A stretch of 64,000 nucleotides of DNA from Hymenobacter lucidus (GTDB lineage: Bacteria; Bacteroidota; Bacteroidia; Cytophagales; Hymenobacteraceae): the NCBI RefSeq assembly GCF_020447265.1, contig NZ_JAJADR010000014.1, forward strand, positions 29,634 to 93,633. Reading direction: 5' to 3'. The first letter of the stretch is position 1; the number at the start of each line of letters is the position of its first letter. Below are positions 57,064 through 64,000 of this stretch, piece after piece. Below the pieces are notes generated by a model, which saw only the letters and a list, made by a program, of their open reading frames with translations, was not told where the DNA came from and searched no databases. The translations under genes were made by a program, and so were the position numbers.

Positions 57064-57813
57064 ATGGATTCCGCCAAAGACTTAAGTACCTCCTTTTCCA
57101 CCATGCGCAACCTGGCGCTGGGCAGCGTGCTGGCCCTGCTGCTCGTGGCCCTGGCCTCGGGTTTCCTTGTGTACCGGGCCTACGAAAACAGCGGCCGGCG
57201 CGTGTACGTCGTCTCGCAAACCGGCTCGGTCGCGGCCCTTTCGGCCGGCAACGACGCCCACACACCCTACGAAGCCCGCAACCTGGTGCGCCAGTTCATG
57301 CAAACCATGTTCGGCCACGACCAATACACCTACAAGGCCAACCTGGACGCGGCCCTGCCCCTAATTGAAGGGCGGGGCGGCCGGCGCATCTACGAGGGCT
57401 TCACCCGCGGGCAAGTGCTGCAGAACTACGAGCGCTACGCCGCTCGCAACGTCGTGACCGTGGACAGCGTGCTCGTGGACATGAGCAAGCGCCCCTGGTC
57501 GGGCTCGGTGTACATCAAGCAGCGCATTTTCATCGGGGGTCAGCAGAAAGAGCCCCTGCCGCTGGCGGCCAAGTTCAACCTGGTGGAAACCAACCGCTCG
57601 GATGCCAACCCCTACGGGCTGCTCATCACCAACTTCGACTACATCCCCTACTCGCCGCAGCTGACGCGCGAAGAGCAGGAGCTGCTGCAGGCTCAAGAAG
57701 CCGACCGCCAGCGCCGCCTGCAGGAAGCCGAGCGCGGCCTGACCCCGGCGAGCGCGCCCACGGCGCCGACGGCGCCCGCTGCAACCCCGGCCCCCACCAC
57801 CCCCGCCAACTAA
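57064..57813 (+). CDS. traK: TraK/VirB8-like protein (249 aa)
   Basis: One N-terminal membrane helix (LALGSVLALLLVALASGFLVY, about 18-38) is followed by a periplasmic alpha/beta domain (about 55-205: ARNLVRQFMQTMFGHDQYTY, EGFTRGQVLQNYERYAARNV, PLAAKFNLVETNRSDANPYG), and a Pro/Ala tail. This is the VirB8-like TraK layout in Bacteroidota T4SS and fits between traJ and traN. Confidence 0.88.
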   Translation: MDSAKDLSTSFSTMRNLALGSVLALLLVALASGFLVYRAYENSGRRVYVVSQTGSVAALSAGNDAHTPYEARNLVRQFMQTMFGHDQYTYKANLDAALPLIEGRGGRRIYEGFTRGQVLQNYERYAARNVVTVDSVLVDMSKRPWSGSVYIKQRIFIGGQQKEPLPLAAKFNLVETNRSDANPYGLLITNFDYIPYSPQLTREEQELLQAQEADRQRRLQEAERGLTPASAPTAPTAPAATPAPTTPAN

Positions 57814-57832
57814 CCTTTTATCCCATTCACCG

Positions 57833-58732
57833 ATGCGACTTTACACGCTTACTGCCCTGTTGGGGCTGCTCTCCCTGTTTTTTCAACCTGCGCCGGCGTC
57901 TGCGCAAAGCACCGCAACCTCCCCGACCGCTGCCGTCGTGGCCACCGACAACCTGCTGGACGTGGCCGTGTCCGACTCCTCTACTACCTACCTGGTTTTC
58001 GGCGGGCCGGTGTCGCTGGTCGACGTGGGCATGGCCAATAATTACCTGGTCAAGATTGAAGCCAACGCCGTGTTTGTGCGCGCCAAGCGCAAGCACGCGC
58101 CGCCTACGCCCATGCTGATTCGCTACGGCTCGAAGTACTGGATGGGCCGGCTCGTGTACGTGAACCGCCCGGTGCTGCAGCTCTACGACTTTCAAAAGGA
58201 CGGCGCGCTGAGCATCAACGGCAAAAGCGCGCCCTCCACGGGCGCCGCCCCGGAAAACGAGCTGGCCCTGGACAAGGAGCGGGAGAAGAAGGCTGTCGTC
58301 GAGGGCAAGCTGCAGGCGCTGCGCAAAGCCCGCGAGGAGCACCAGGCCGTGGCCGTGGTCGACAACGATTTGGTGCTCTCGCTGGCCAACGTGCGCAACG
58401 ACAAGGATTTCACCTACCTGCGCTTCAAGGTCATCAACAAAACCAACATCGACTACAACGTGGACTTCACCGACTTCCAGCTGGTGGAAAACGCGCAGAA
58501 GAAGTTTCTGGCCCGCAAGAAGAACGAGGCCCGGCGCCCGCTGGCCCCCTCCGGCGGGGGACCCAACCAGGTGATTACCGGCCGCACCACGGGCTACCTG
58601 ACCTACGCCATTCCCCTGTACGCGGCCACCGAGCGCGGCTACCTGGAAGTGACCCTGCGCGAGCTCAACGGCGCCCGGGTGCTGGTGCTGCCCGTGCCGT
58701 CCCGCGTGATTAACCGCGCCGCCACCATTTAA
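57833..58732 (+). CDS. traN: TraN/VirB9-like protein (299 aa)
   Basis: A signal peptide cut near ASAQS (residue 23) precedes a domain with strands TYLVFGGPVSLVDVGMANNY and LVKIEANAVFVRAKRKHAPP typical of VirB9-like TraN (DUF4138), then a helical linker and a C-terminal beta domain (IDYNVDFTDFQLVENAQKKF, LPVPSRVINR). It would form the outer-membrane ring of the pore with TraM. The order TraK-TraN-TraM differs from the TraK-L-M-N of CTnDOT. Confidence 0.85.
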   Translation: MRLYTLTALLGLLSLFFQPAPASAQSTATSPTAAVVATDNLLDVAVSDSSTTYLVFGGPVSLVDVGMANNYLVKIEANAVFVRAKRKHAPPTPMLIRYGSKYWMGRLVYVNRPVLQLYDFQKDGALSINGKSAPSTGAAPENELALDKEREKKAVVEGKLQALRKAREEHQAVAVVDNDLVLSLANVRNDKDFTYLRFKVINKTNIDYNVDFTDFQLVENAQKKFLARKKNEARRPLAPSGGGPNQVITGRTTGYLTYAIPLYAATERGYLEVTLRELNGARVLVLPVPSRVINRAATI

Positions 58733-58750
58733 CGCTGCTCGCCTGTTTCT

Positions 58751-60145
58751 ATGGAACCTATCACTCCCCCTACCCAACCCGTAGCCCCGGTTTCCCGCCC
58801 GGAAAGCGAGCAGCCCAACCCTACGGGCGCACCGATAAAGCGTACCCCAACGGAAATCCTGCGCTCCAACTGGATGGCTTTTGCCGGTCTGCTGCTGGTG
58901 CTCATCATCGGCGGCCTGTTTTTGTGGCTGAAATCGGCTAAAGAGGCCGCCCAGCAGGAGCGCGAGCCGGTCGCGGCGGCCTCGGCCAACATCGAGCCCG
59001 AAATCCCTTCGGTGGAAACGGCCCCGCCGGCCCCCGCTACCTCTCCCTCAGCCCAGATAGAAGCCCAGCGTCGCGCCGAGCAGGACGCCCAAAGCGCCCC
59101 GGCCCGGGCTACGGACCAGGATGTCGTGGACGTATTCGCCGTTGATACCACTGGTCTGGCGCTACGCAAGCGGCGCCGGGCCCAGGCGGCCGCCCAAGCT
59201 GCGGCCCGCCGCGCCGAAGCAGCCCACCTGGCGGCGGCCGACGTGGATACCATCGAAACCACCATCCAGGACCCTTCCACGGGCTCCTACCGGGCACAGA
59301 CCCTGGTCGTGCCGCGCCGGCGTCTCACGGCCGGTGGAGGAAGTAGCCGCCGGGCGGGGACCGGTCGGGCTGGGCGCAGCCTAGTGCCGGCCCGCGACGT
59401 GGACGGCACCCCGTTTGAAACCGACCCGGACGTGCTGGCCATGCTGGGCTCTTCGCCGCCGGAAACCCGCGCGGCCTATGAGCGCATGACCGGCAAGCGC
59501 TACCGTGACCCCAACCAGACCGCCCAGCTGCTGGCCAATCGAATGAGTGCCCCCGGCATGGACGGTTTTAACACGGTGAAGGTGGACAACGCGAGTCGGA
59601 TGATGGCCCAGGGCAGCCAGCGCGAGCAGCAGCTGGCGCCGGACGTGTTTTTCAAGTGCGTCATCAACGGCGAGCAGAAGGTGCGCACCGGCTCGGTGGT
59701 CATCCTGCGCCTGCTGGAGGATGCCGTCATCTCGGGCGTGACCTTCCCCAAGAACATGGTCTTTGCCGGCGTAGCCACCGTGGGCACCAACAACGTGACG
59801 CTGGAAGTCAACCGCCTCGGCCCGACGCGGGTGCAGGCCGATATCTACGACTTCAACTACATGCCGGGCATCATGATAGACCCGGTGAAGCGCGTGGCCA
59901 GGGAAGCCGGCATGGCCGGCAATGAGCTGCAGCAGCAAACCACCCAGGAAATCAGCACGGCCATTGACCGCTCGGCTTCGGCCGCCAACTCGGTGGTGGG
60001 CGTGGGCGGCCGGGTGGCGGCTTCGGTGCTGTCGCGGCCCAAGACCCGCACCAAGCTGCGCGACGTGCTGCTGCCCGATGGCTACCCCATCCTGATTACT
60101 ACCGCGGCCGCCGGCCAGATGGGCCCGGAAGCGGCGGCCCGCTAA
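58751..60145 (+). CDS. traM: TraM/VirB10-like protein (464 aa)
   Basis: A short cytoplasmic N-terminus, a membrane helix (WMAFAGLLLVLIIGGLFLWL, about 37-56), a long disordered Ala/Arg/Glu-rich region (about 60-230) and a C-terminal beta-barrel domain with FFKCVINGEQKVRTGSVVIL, KNMVFAGVATVGTNNVTLEV and PVKRVAREAG. The layout fits VirB10-like TraM, which bridges inner and outer membrane complexes. It starts 18 bases after traN. Confidence 0.9.
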   Translation: MEPITPPTQPVAPVSRPESEQPNPTGAPIKRTPTEILRSNWMAFAGLLLVLIIGGLFLWLKSAKEAAQQEREPVAAASANIEPEIPSVETAPPAPATSPSAQIEAQRRAEQDAQSAPARATDQDVVDVFAVDTTGLALRKRRRAQAAAQAAARRAEAAHLAAADVDTIETTIQDPSTGSYRAQTLVVPRRRLTAGGGSSRRAGTGRAGRSLVPARDVDGTPFETDPDVLAMLGSSPPETRAAYERMTGKRYRDPNQTAQLLANRMSAPGMDGFNTVKVDNASRMMAQGSQREQQLAPDVFFKCVINGEQKVRTGSVVILRLLEDAVISGVTFPKNMVFAGVATVGTNNVTLEVNRLGPTRVQADIYDFNYMPGIMIDPVKRVAREAGMAGNELQQQTTQEISTAIDRSASAANSVVGVGGRVAASVLSRPKTRTKLRDVLLPDGYPILITTAAAGQMGPEAAAR

Positions 60146-60174
60146 TTCTTCCTTTCACCTAACCGGATACGACG

Positions 60175-61065
60175 ATGAAAAAGATGCTTTTGCCGGCCCT
60201 CGTGGCCCTGGCGCTCGTTCTGGCTCCCACTACCGATGCCGCGGCGCAAGCCGTGGTGAATGACCCGCTGCACATGGGCGTGCACATCGGCGATTTCGCC
60301 AAGCGCCTCGCGCAGTGGACCGAAACAGTCAAAAACTACCAGGTCATCAAGGATGCCAAGCAGATTGCCGGCGTCACCAAGGACATTACCGGGCAGGTGA
60401 AGGACATCACCGACGAGACCCTGCAGCTGCAGCGCCAGGTGCAGGCCGACCTGCGCAAGGTGCAGAGCATTCAGGATTTGCGCCTCTCCAATCCCCAGGA
60501 GCTGTTTGCCCGCGCCCTGGCCATGTCGGGACGGGGGCAGAGCAACCAGTACATGCCCGTGTTTCAGAAGGCCGAGCGCCTGCGCCAGGCCCTGCAGCTC
60601 AACAACCCCCAGCAGGATTTGAACACGGTCTACGACGTGTTTTCGCGCTTCGGCTCGGGCGCCACGGCCGGCAACAACCGCATGAGTTCCCAGCAGTACC
60701 AGCAGAAACGCGAGGAAGCGGCCGTCTCCACGTTTGCCTACGAGGAGATGATGCAGAAAAAGAAGATTGCCACGGCCTTCGGCTACTACAAGATTGCCGA
60801 CGAGATGACCCAGCAGAGTATCGAGATGAATGCCACGCTCAAGAATCCCGGCCGTTACGCTATGACCGAGGGTGAGCGGATGGTGGCCCTGAATACTTCA
60901 AACGACAACATGATTAAGGCCATGCAGCTGCGGCAGGAAGCCGACCGGCTGCTGGCTGAAGCCGCCCAGCCCGGCCCCTCGCGGCAAGCGGCTGAAATGG
61001 TCTACTCCGACATCCTGGTGCAAAACGCCCTCATCAAAGCCGACCGGGCCCGCCCCCGCAACTAA
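60175..61065 (+). CDS. traI: TraI/DUF4141-like VirB5-type secreted protein (296 aa)
   Basis: A signal peptide (LLPALVALALVLAPTTDAAAQ) precedes a helix-rich chain (RLAQWTETVKNYQVIKDAKQ, LQLQRQVQADLRKVQSIQDL, QKREEAAVSTFAYEEMMQKK). The early WTETVKNYQ segment is characteristic of VirB5/TraI-type proteins in Bacteroidota conjugation operons, possible minor pilus components. Position in the operon between traM and traO differs from CTnDOT. Confidence 0.72.
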   Translation: MKKMLLPALVALALVLAPTTDAAAQAVVNDPLHMGVHIGDFAKRLAQWTETVKNYQVIKDAKQIAGVTKDITGQVKDITDETLQLQRQVQADLRKVQSIQDLRLSNPQELFARALAMSGRGQSNQYMPVFQKAERLRQALQLNNPQQDLNTVYDVFSRFGSGATAGNNRMSSQQYQQKREEAAVSTFAYEEMMQKKKIATAFGYYKIADEMTQQSIEMNATLKNPGRYAMTEGERMVALNTSNDNMIKAMQLRQEADRLLAEAAQPGPSRQAAEMVYSDILVQNALIKADRARPRN

Positions 61066-61070
61066 CCCCT

Positions 61071-61610
61071 ATGAAAAACCTATTGCTAGTGGCCCTGCTG
61101 CTGGCGGGGGCCGGCGCCGTGCCAGCCTCCGCCCAGCGCCACGTTCAACACATTTCTAGCTGGGGCGCCCACCTGGGCCGCTCCGAGAAGGGCGACTTCT
61201 ACGAACTGAGCTACACCAGCATGCTCACCAACCGCCTGGCTCTGCGCGCCAGCGGGCTGCGCGACGCCGGCAACCTAGCTGGCCGCGGCGAATACGCCAG
61301 CTACGTGGGCCGGGTGCTGCTCGCCCCGCAGCTGTTTCACCTGGGCGAAGTGGCCTACGTGCACCTGCTGCTGGGGGCCGGCGCCGGCTACGAGCGCACC
61401 GGCGAAAACGGTACCAGCGAGCTAGGGGCCGACGCCAAGGAGCCGCAGCGCTTTACCTACGGCCCGCAGGCCGGGGCTGAAGTCGACTGCTTCCTGGGCA
61501 ACCGCCTCTCGCTGGTGGCCACAGCTACCAAGGGCTACCTGCTCAACAACCCGCTCATTGACCAATGGCCAGGCTACGCCAGCGCTGGTCTGCGCTACCA
61601 CTTTCGCTAA
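61071..61610 (+). CDS. traO: TraO-like outer-membrane beta-barrel protein (179 aa)
   Basis: A signal peptide (LLVALLLAGAGAVPASAQ) is followed by alternating beta strands (FYELSYTSMLTNRLALRASG, AYVHLLLGAGAGYERTG, QAGAEVDCFLGNRLSLVATA) and ends in the YHFR-type aromatic C-terminus of an outer membrane barrel. TraO proteins of this type sit in the outer membrane of Bacteroidota T4SS. It lies 5 bases after the preceding gene. Confidence 0.85.
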   Translation: MKNLLLVALLLAGAGAVPASAQRHVQHISSWGAHLGRSEKGDFYELSYTSMLTNRLALRASGLRDAGNLAGRGEYASYVGRVLLAPQLFHLGEVAYVHLLLGAGAGYERTGENGTSELGADAKEPQRFTYGPQAGAEVDCFLGNRLSLVATATKGYLLNNPLIDQWPGYASAGLRYHFR

Positions 61611-61628
61611 CCCCTGCTTTTCTGACCT

Positions 61629-62018
61629 ATGAAACGACTGACTTATCTGCTGCTCAGCGGCCTCACGCTGGCTTCCATGGCCGGCTGCTCCAAGGACGAC
61701 GCCATACCCGCCGGCCCCAAGGAATACCAGGTGGAATACCGCATTTCTTCCACCACCGCCCCCTCGTCAGACTACATCAGCTACGACAACGAGAGCGGCG
61801 GCAGCACCACGCTCAACAACGTCCCGCTGCCGGCTAATTACCGCTTCAAGCGCACGATGAAGCAGGGCGACCACGTAGGCCTGCTGGCCAGCCTGGATGG
61901 GGGTACTTCCACATCAGAGATTACCGCCACCATCCTGCTCGATGGCCGAGAGGTGAAGAAGGAAACCGGCCGCGGCGCCGATGCCCAGGCCGTACCGGTG
62001 TACGTGATTGGGCAGTAG
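61629..62018 (+). CDS. Lipoprotein of the tra operon with MmpS-like domain (129 aa)
   Basis: A lipobox ASMAGC (Cys20) anchors it. Residues 33-129 (KEYQVEYRISSTTAPSSDYI, YDNESGGSTTLNNVPLPANY, GDHVGLLASLD, ATILLDGREVKKETG) read as a beta-sandwich like the MmpS family. The role is unknown; an accessory of the outer envelope is likely by location. It is followed by a paralogue of the divergent DNA-binding-like regulator. Confidence 0.7.
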   Translation: MKRLTYLLLSGLTLASMAGCSKDDAIPAGPKEYQVEYRISSTTAPSSDYISYDNESGGSTTLNNVPLPANYRFKRTMKQGDHVGLLASLDGGTSTSEITATILLDGREVKKETGRGADAQAVPVYVIGQ

Positions 62019-62045
62019 GGAAAAAATCAGCTACGTATTACTTCT

Positions 62046-62408
62046 ATGGACTCTCCCTTTGCTCCTGCTGGCTTTCCTGACCCGGCGCTCGTCATCAACT
62101 ATCCCACCGCCCTACGCTTCGTTCGCTTCCGGCTCAACCGCATGGCGCACGGGCAGATGAAGTCCTGGGCCACTGCGCACCGCTTCAACTACGCCCGGCT
62201 GGTGGAAATCAAAAAGGATGACCGGCAGCTGTACGCCCCGCTACTCAAGCGGCTCTTTGCGGCTTTTGGTTACTCCGTTGACGTGCTTCGTTTGATTTCA
62301 ATGACCAACGAAAAAAGGCATTTCTATTGGTTTGCCACGCCGGAGGCCTTCGCGCTTTTTCGCCACGAGTTGCGCGCCTATGATGAACTGGTCAGGCTGG
62401 CCAGTTAA
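62046..62408 (+). CDS. Small DNA-binding-like regulator, paralogue of the 50.5 kb protein (120 aa)
   Basis: Residues 18-115 align with the 50.5 kb protein through LRFVRFRLN / LRYVQFRLK, AHRFNYARLVEIKKDDRQL / QHGLTYTNVVNLKNGKLKR, and ALFRHELRAYDELV / TQFREQLAFFDATA. Both lie at the outer ends of the transfer operon. A helix-turn-helix is inferred from the repeated pattern of helices. It is the last gene before the operon terminator and could set a feedback on transfer genes. Confidence 0.68.
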   Translation: MDSPFAPAGFPDPALVINYPTALRFVRFRLNRMAHGQMKSWATAHRFNYARLVEIKKDDRQLYAPLLKRLFAAFGYSVDVLRLISMTNEKRHFYWFATPEAFALFRHELRAYDELVRLAS

Positions 62409-62432
62409 CTGAACCTTTCTTCCAAAAGCAAT

Positions 62433-62468
62433 AAAAAAGGCCGTCCAGCAATCTGGACGGCCTTTTTT
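62433..62468 (+). terminator. Strong rho-independent terminator of the tra operon
   Basis: A perfect 16-bp stem AAAAAAGGCCGTCCAG / CTGGACGGCCTTTTTT with loop CAAT ends the plus-strand operon 24 bases after the last stop. Runs of A and T on both arms let it act in both directions. Confidence 0.93.
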
Positions 62469-62483
62469 ATAAGTTAAGTACGG

Positions 62484-62744
62484 CTACTCCGCTTTGGTCA
62501 GCTCGCGTTGCAATAGCGCCTGCAGCTGCTGGTAGGAGTCCGGGCAGAGGCGGATGGTCGGTTCGGCGGCGGTGCAATAGAGGAAAGTGGGGTCGGCTAG
62601 TGTTACGGCGCGGGCCCAGGCAGCCTCGGAAACAGTAGTGGAAAGGGATAGTAGTGGGGTGAATTCTTCTTAAATGAGCCGAATGACCAGCTTCTGCACG
62701 GTAGGGCAAATGCTGGAAAAGCGGCGATACGGACTCGCAGCCAT
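62484..62744 (-). pseudogene. Small gene broken by an in-frame TAA
   Basis: The frame from ATG 62744 reads 24 residues (PYRRFSSICPTVQKLVIRLI), hits TAA (complement of 62670-62672), and continues in the same frame with coding-like sequence (EEFTPLLSLSTTVSEAAWAR, LADPTFLYCTAAEPTIRLCP, QQLQALLQRELTKAE) to a TAG at 62484. No ATG or GTG restarts the second part. A single base change (for example from GAA or AAA) explains it. Family unknown. Confidence 0.6.
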
Positions 62745-63166
62745 GGAAAATATCAACGGAAAGGATGGGAAACGCCCCGCCTGCGGCCGCGGATGTGGGG
62801 CCGGGCAGGATACAGCTTATCAGCACAGCCGCCCGTTGAAGGGCACTGCTTGTTGCTGATTACAGGAAGTGGGGAGCGTTAGGCCAGGGAGCCCACAAAG
62901 AGGGCAGGCCGCTGCTGAATGGGCAGCGGCTGCCGGTGAGCCCAGCGCAGCCAGTCCGCAGAGTGAACCGCTGACGAGGGGCAACTATGCAAAGCGGAGG
63001 ATTTCTGAGCTAGCATACTCGGCAATCAGTTTGACGGGCAAAGCTAGCCAATACGGGCAAAACAGGCCACTGTTGAGCCCTGAGCCAACTATTTTTCCAA
63101 GGGTTCAATGCCAGCAGCCTTCGCTACCAGTTCGCCTGCTGCTGGCCGTGACCTCCTGAAAGCGGG
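62745..63166. other. Stretch without a supported gene
   Basis: Only short high-GC frames without family features lie here. No strong repeat, RNA gene or promoter was recognised. It separates the broken small gene from the gene that enters at the right edge. Confidence 0.4.
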
Positions 63167-64000
63167 TTACTTCTGCTTGAAATGGTAGTCCTTAAATTCG
63201 GCCCGGTAGGTCAGCGGCACCTCGTATTCACTTCCTCCATTGCGCACATCGCGGATTAAGATATTCACCTCATTGCCCTGCTGCTCGGCTACCGCGCCGT
63301 AATGGGCCTGAATCCGGTGGTCCAGCCCAATCATCATGTTGTAGAGCATGAGCGTCGTGTGGAAGATGTCCGCCCAGTCCTCGTAGGTAATGGCATGCAG
63401 CTGGGAAGCCGGGTCTGCTGCCTGGTAGTTGTTGAGTTGAAGGTGGCGGCCCTGCAAGCTGAAGTTGGAGTGCGCCACCGAGTTCCGGATTTGGCTTTTG
63501 TAAATCACCGAGAACGCCTCAAACAGCACGGGCGAAATATCCTTGAGCTTATCGCGGATTTTCTTCCGGATGATTTCGTGGGTTACCCCCGTGGCCGTCG
63601 TATCGCGGGAGCTTTCCGCAATTTTGAAATACCAGTCGTATGGCTCTTCTTGCAAGACCCGCACGAACTCGTAAAAGCGCTTCAACACAAAGTCCGATTC
63701 CCACACCTTGAGGTAAATCAGGGTTTCGAGGTGGATGGACATGTCCTCGTTGGCAATGCGCCGGTCGCGCTCCTGGGTTTCCCCTTTGTCCAGCTGCTCT
63801 TTGAGCGAAGCCAGGTACGCTGCTTGGCTGGGCTGGGAAGCGGCGACGCTGCGGTACTGGTTGATGAAGTGGTAATGCGTGAAGTAAGCCCAGCCGATTC
63901 GGTCCGGACCGATAATAAACGGGCTCATAGAAACGCCGCCGTAGCTCACGATTTCCTCCCGGTAGTTGCCGTTCAGATGGATGAGCAGTAGGTCACTGGG
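63167..64000 (-). CDS. Unknown protein with HEPN-like motif, N-terminus beyond the window
   Basis: The frame ends at 63167 and stays open through base 64000, so the true start lies beyond the window; the reading before the GTG at 63949 (SDLLLIHLNGNYREEI) is coding-like. The chain is helical, with IRNSVAHSNF (R-N-x3-H, about residue 155 from that GTG) followed by DWADIFHTTLMLYNMMI. RNxxxH is the signature of HEPN RNases, so an RNA-cutting defence or toxin role is possible. The match is one motif only. Other helical families are not excluded. Confidence 0.6.
   Translation of the reverse strand, partial: PSDLLLIHLNGNYREEIVSYGGVSMSPFIIGPDRIGWAYFTHYHFINQYRSVAASQPSQAAYLASLKEQLDKGETQERDRRIANEDMSIHLETLIYLKVWESDFVLKRFYEFVRVLQEEPYDWYFKIAESSRDTTATGVTHEIIRKKIRDKLKDISPVLFEAFSVIYKSQIRNSVAHSNFSLQGRHLQLNNYQAADPASQLHAITYEDWADIFHTTLMLYNMMIGLDHRIQAHYGAVAEQQGNEVNILIRDVRNGGSEYEVPLTYRAEFKDYHFKQK

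Noticed and set aside
62467..62826. 119-residue minus-strand open frame
   Set aside because: His/Pro/Arg-rich composition and overlap with the terminator; the neighbouring frame with one TAA is more protein-like.

Overview
The window looks like part of a conjugative plasmid (or a plasmid-like integrated element) of a Bacteroidota bacterium, most likely Hymenobacter or a close relative. This rests on high GC content, Bacteroidota-only transfer families (DUF4134/DUF4133 TraE/TraF, TraG, TraJ, TraK, TraM, TraN, TraO, BfmA/BtgA-type mobilization protein), several -7 boxes of the form TAnnTTTG, weak use of Shine-Dalgarno sites, and a Rep_3 initiator with iterons. No tRNA, rRNA or CRISPR array was seen. 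The genus is an inference from codon use and protein flavour, not from a search.

Layout. 1-3.3 kb: a partial type I restriction-modification locus on the minus strand (half-size hsdS, a small unknown gene, hsdM running off the edge) next to a phospholipase-D-fold nuclease. 3.4-9.3 kb: a minus-strand mobilization operon (BfmA-like protein, HUH relaxase-like protein, VirD4-type coupling protein) ending in a VbhA/FicT-like toxin-antitoxin pair; inverted and tandem repeats in front of it are the best oriT candidates. 9.5-11.2 kb: parA and a small partner gene behind a long array of 8-bp-phased repeats, a candidate centromere. 11.4-14.4 kb: a cassette of unrecognised proteins with two candidate PD-(D/E)XK nucleases facing each other, possibly a defence island. 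14.7-16.3 kb: the replication origin, with nine iterons in two opposed groups, and repB. 16.4-18.6 kb: a short orphan transcription unit and hipBA. 18.7-26.8 kb: small accessory genes, a DUF3846-like gene and an ardC-like antirestriction gene that share one duplicated leader, and umuDC.

26.8-47.7 kb is chromosome-like metabolic cargo: a NepI-like exporter, short-chain dehydrogenases, an XdhC/PaoD-like maturation factor, an alcohol dehydrogenase, a PaoABC-like periplasmic aldehyde oxidoreductase, an aldo/keto reductase, a carboxymuconolactone decarboxylase-like protein, cupins and AraC-family regulators. Five transcription units here are preceded by related copies of one operator-like sequence (core CTTTGAAA followed by TAC about 3 bases later, usually repeated at 21 bp). 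This suggests a single regulon for handling aldehydes or other reactive carbonyl compounds.

47.8-62.5 kb holds a Toprim-domain protein and a plus-strand T4SS operon of Bacteroidota type, bracketed by two paralogous small DNA-binding-like proteins (50.5-50.9 and 62.0-62.4 kb) and closed by a strong terminator. Beyond it are a gene broken by an in-frame stop and a partial gene with a HEPN-like RNxxxH motif. Together the window carries replication, partition, toxin-antitoxin maintenance, anti-restriction, mutagenic repair, mobilization and mating-pore functions, so a self-transmissible plasmid is the simplest reading.
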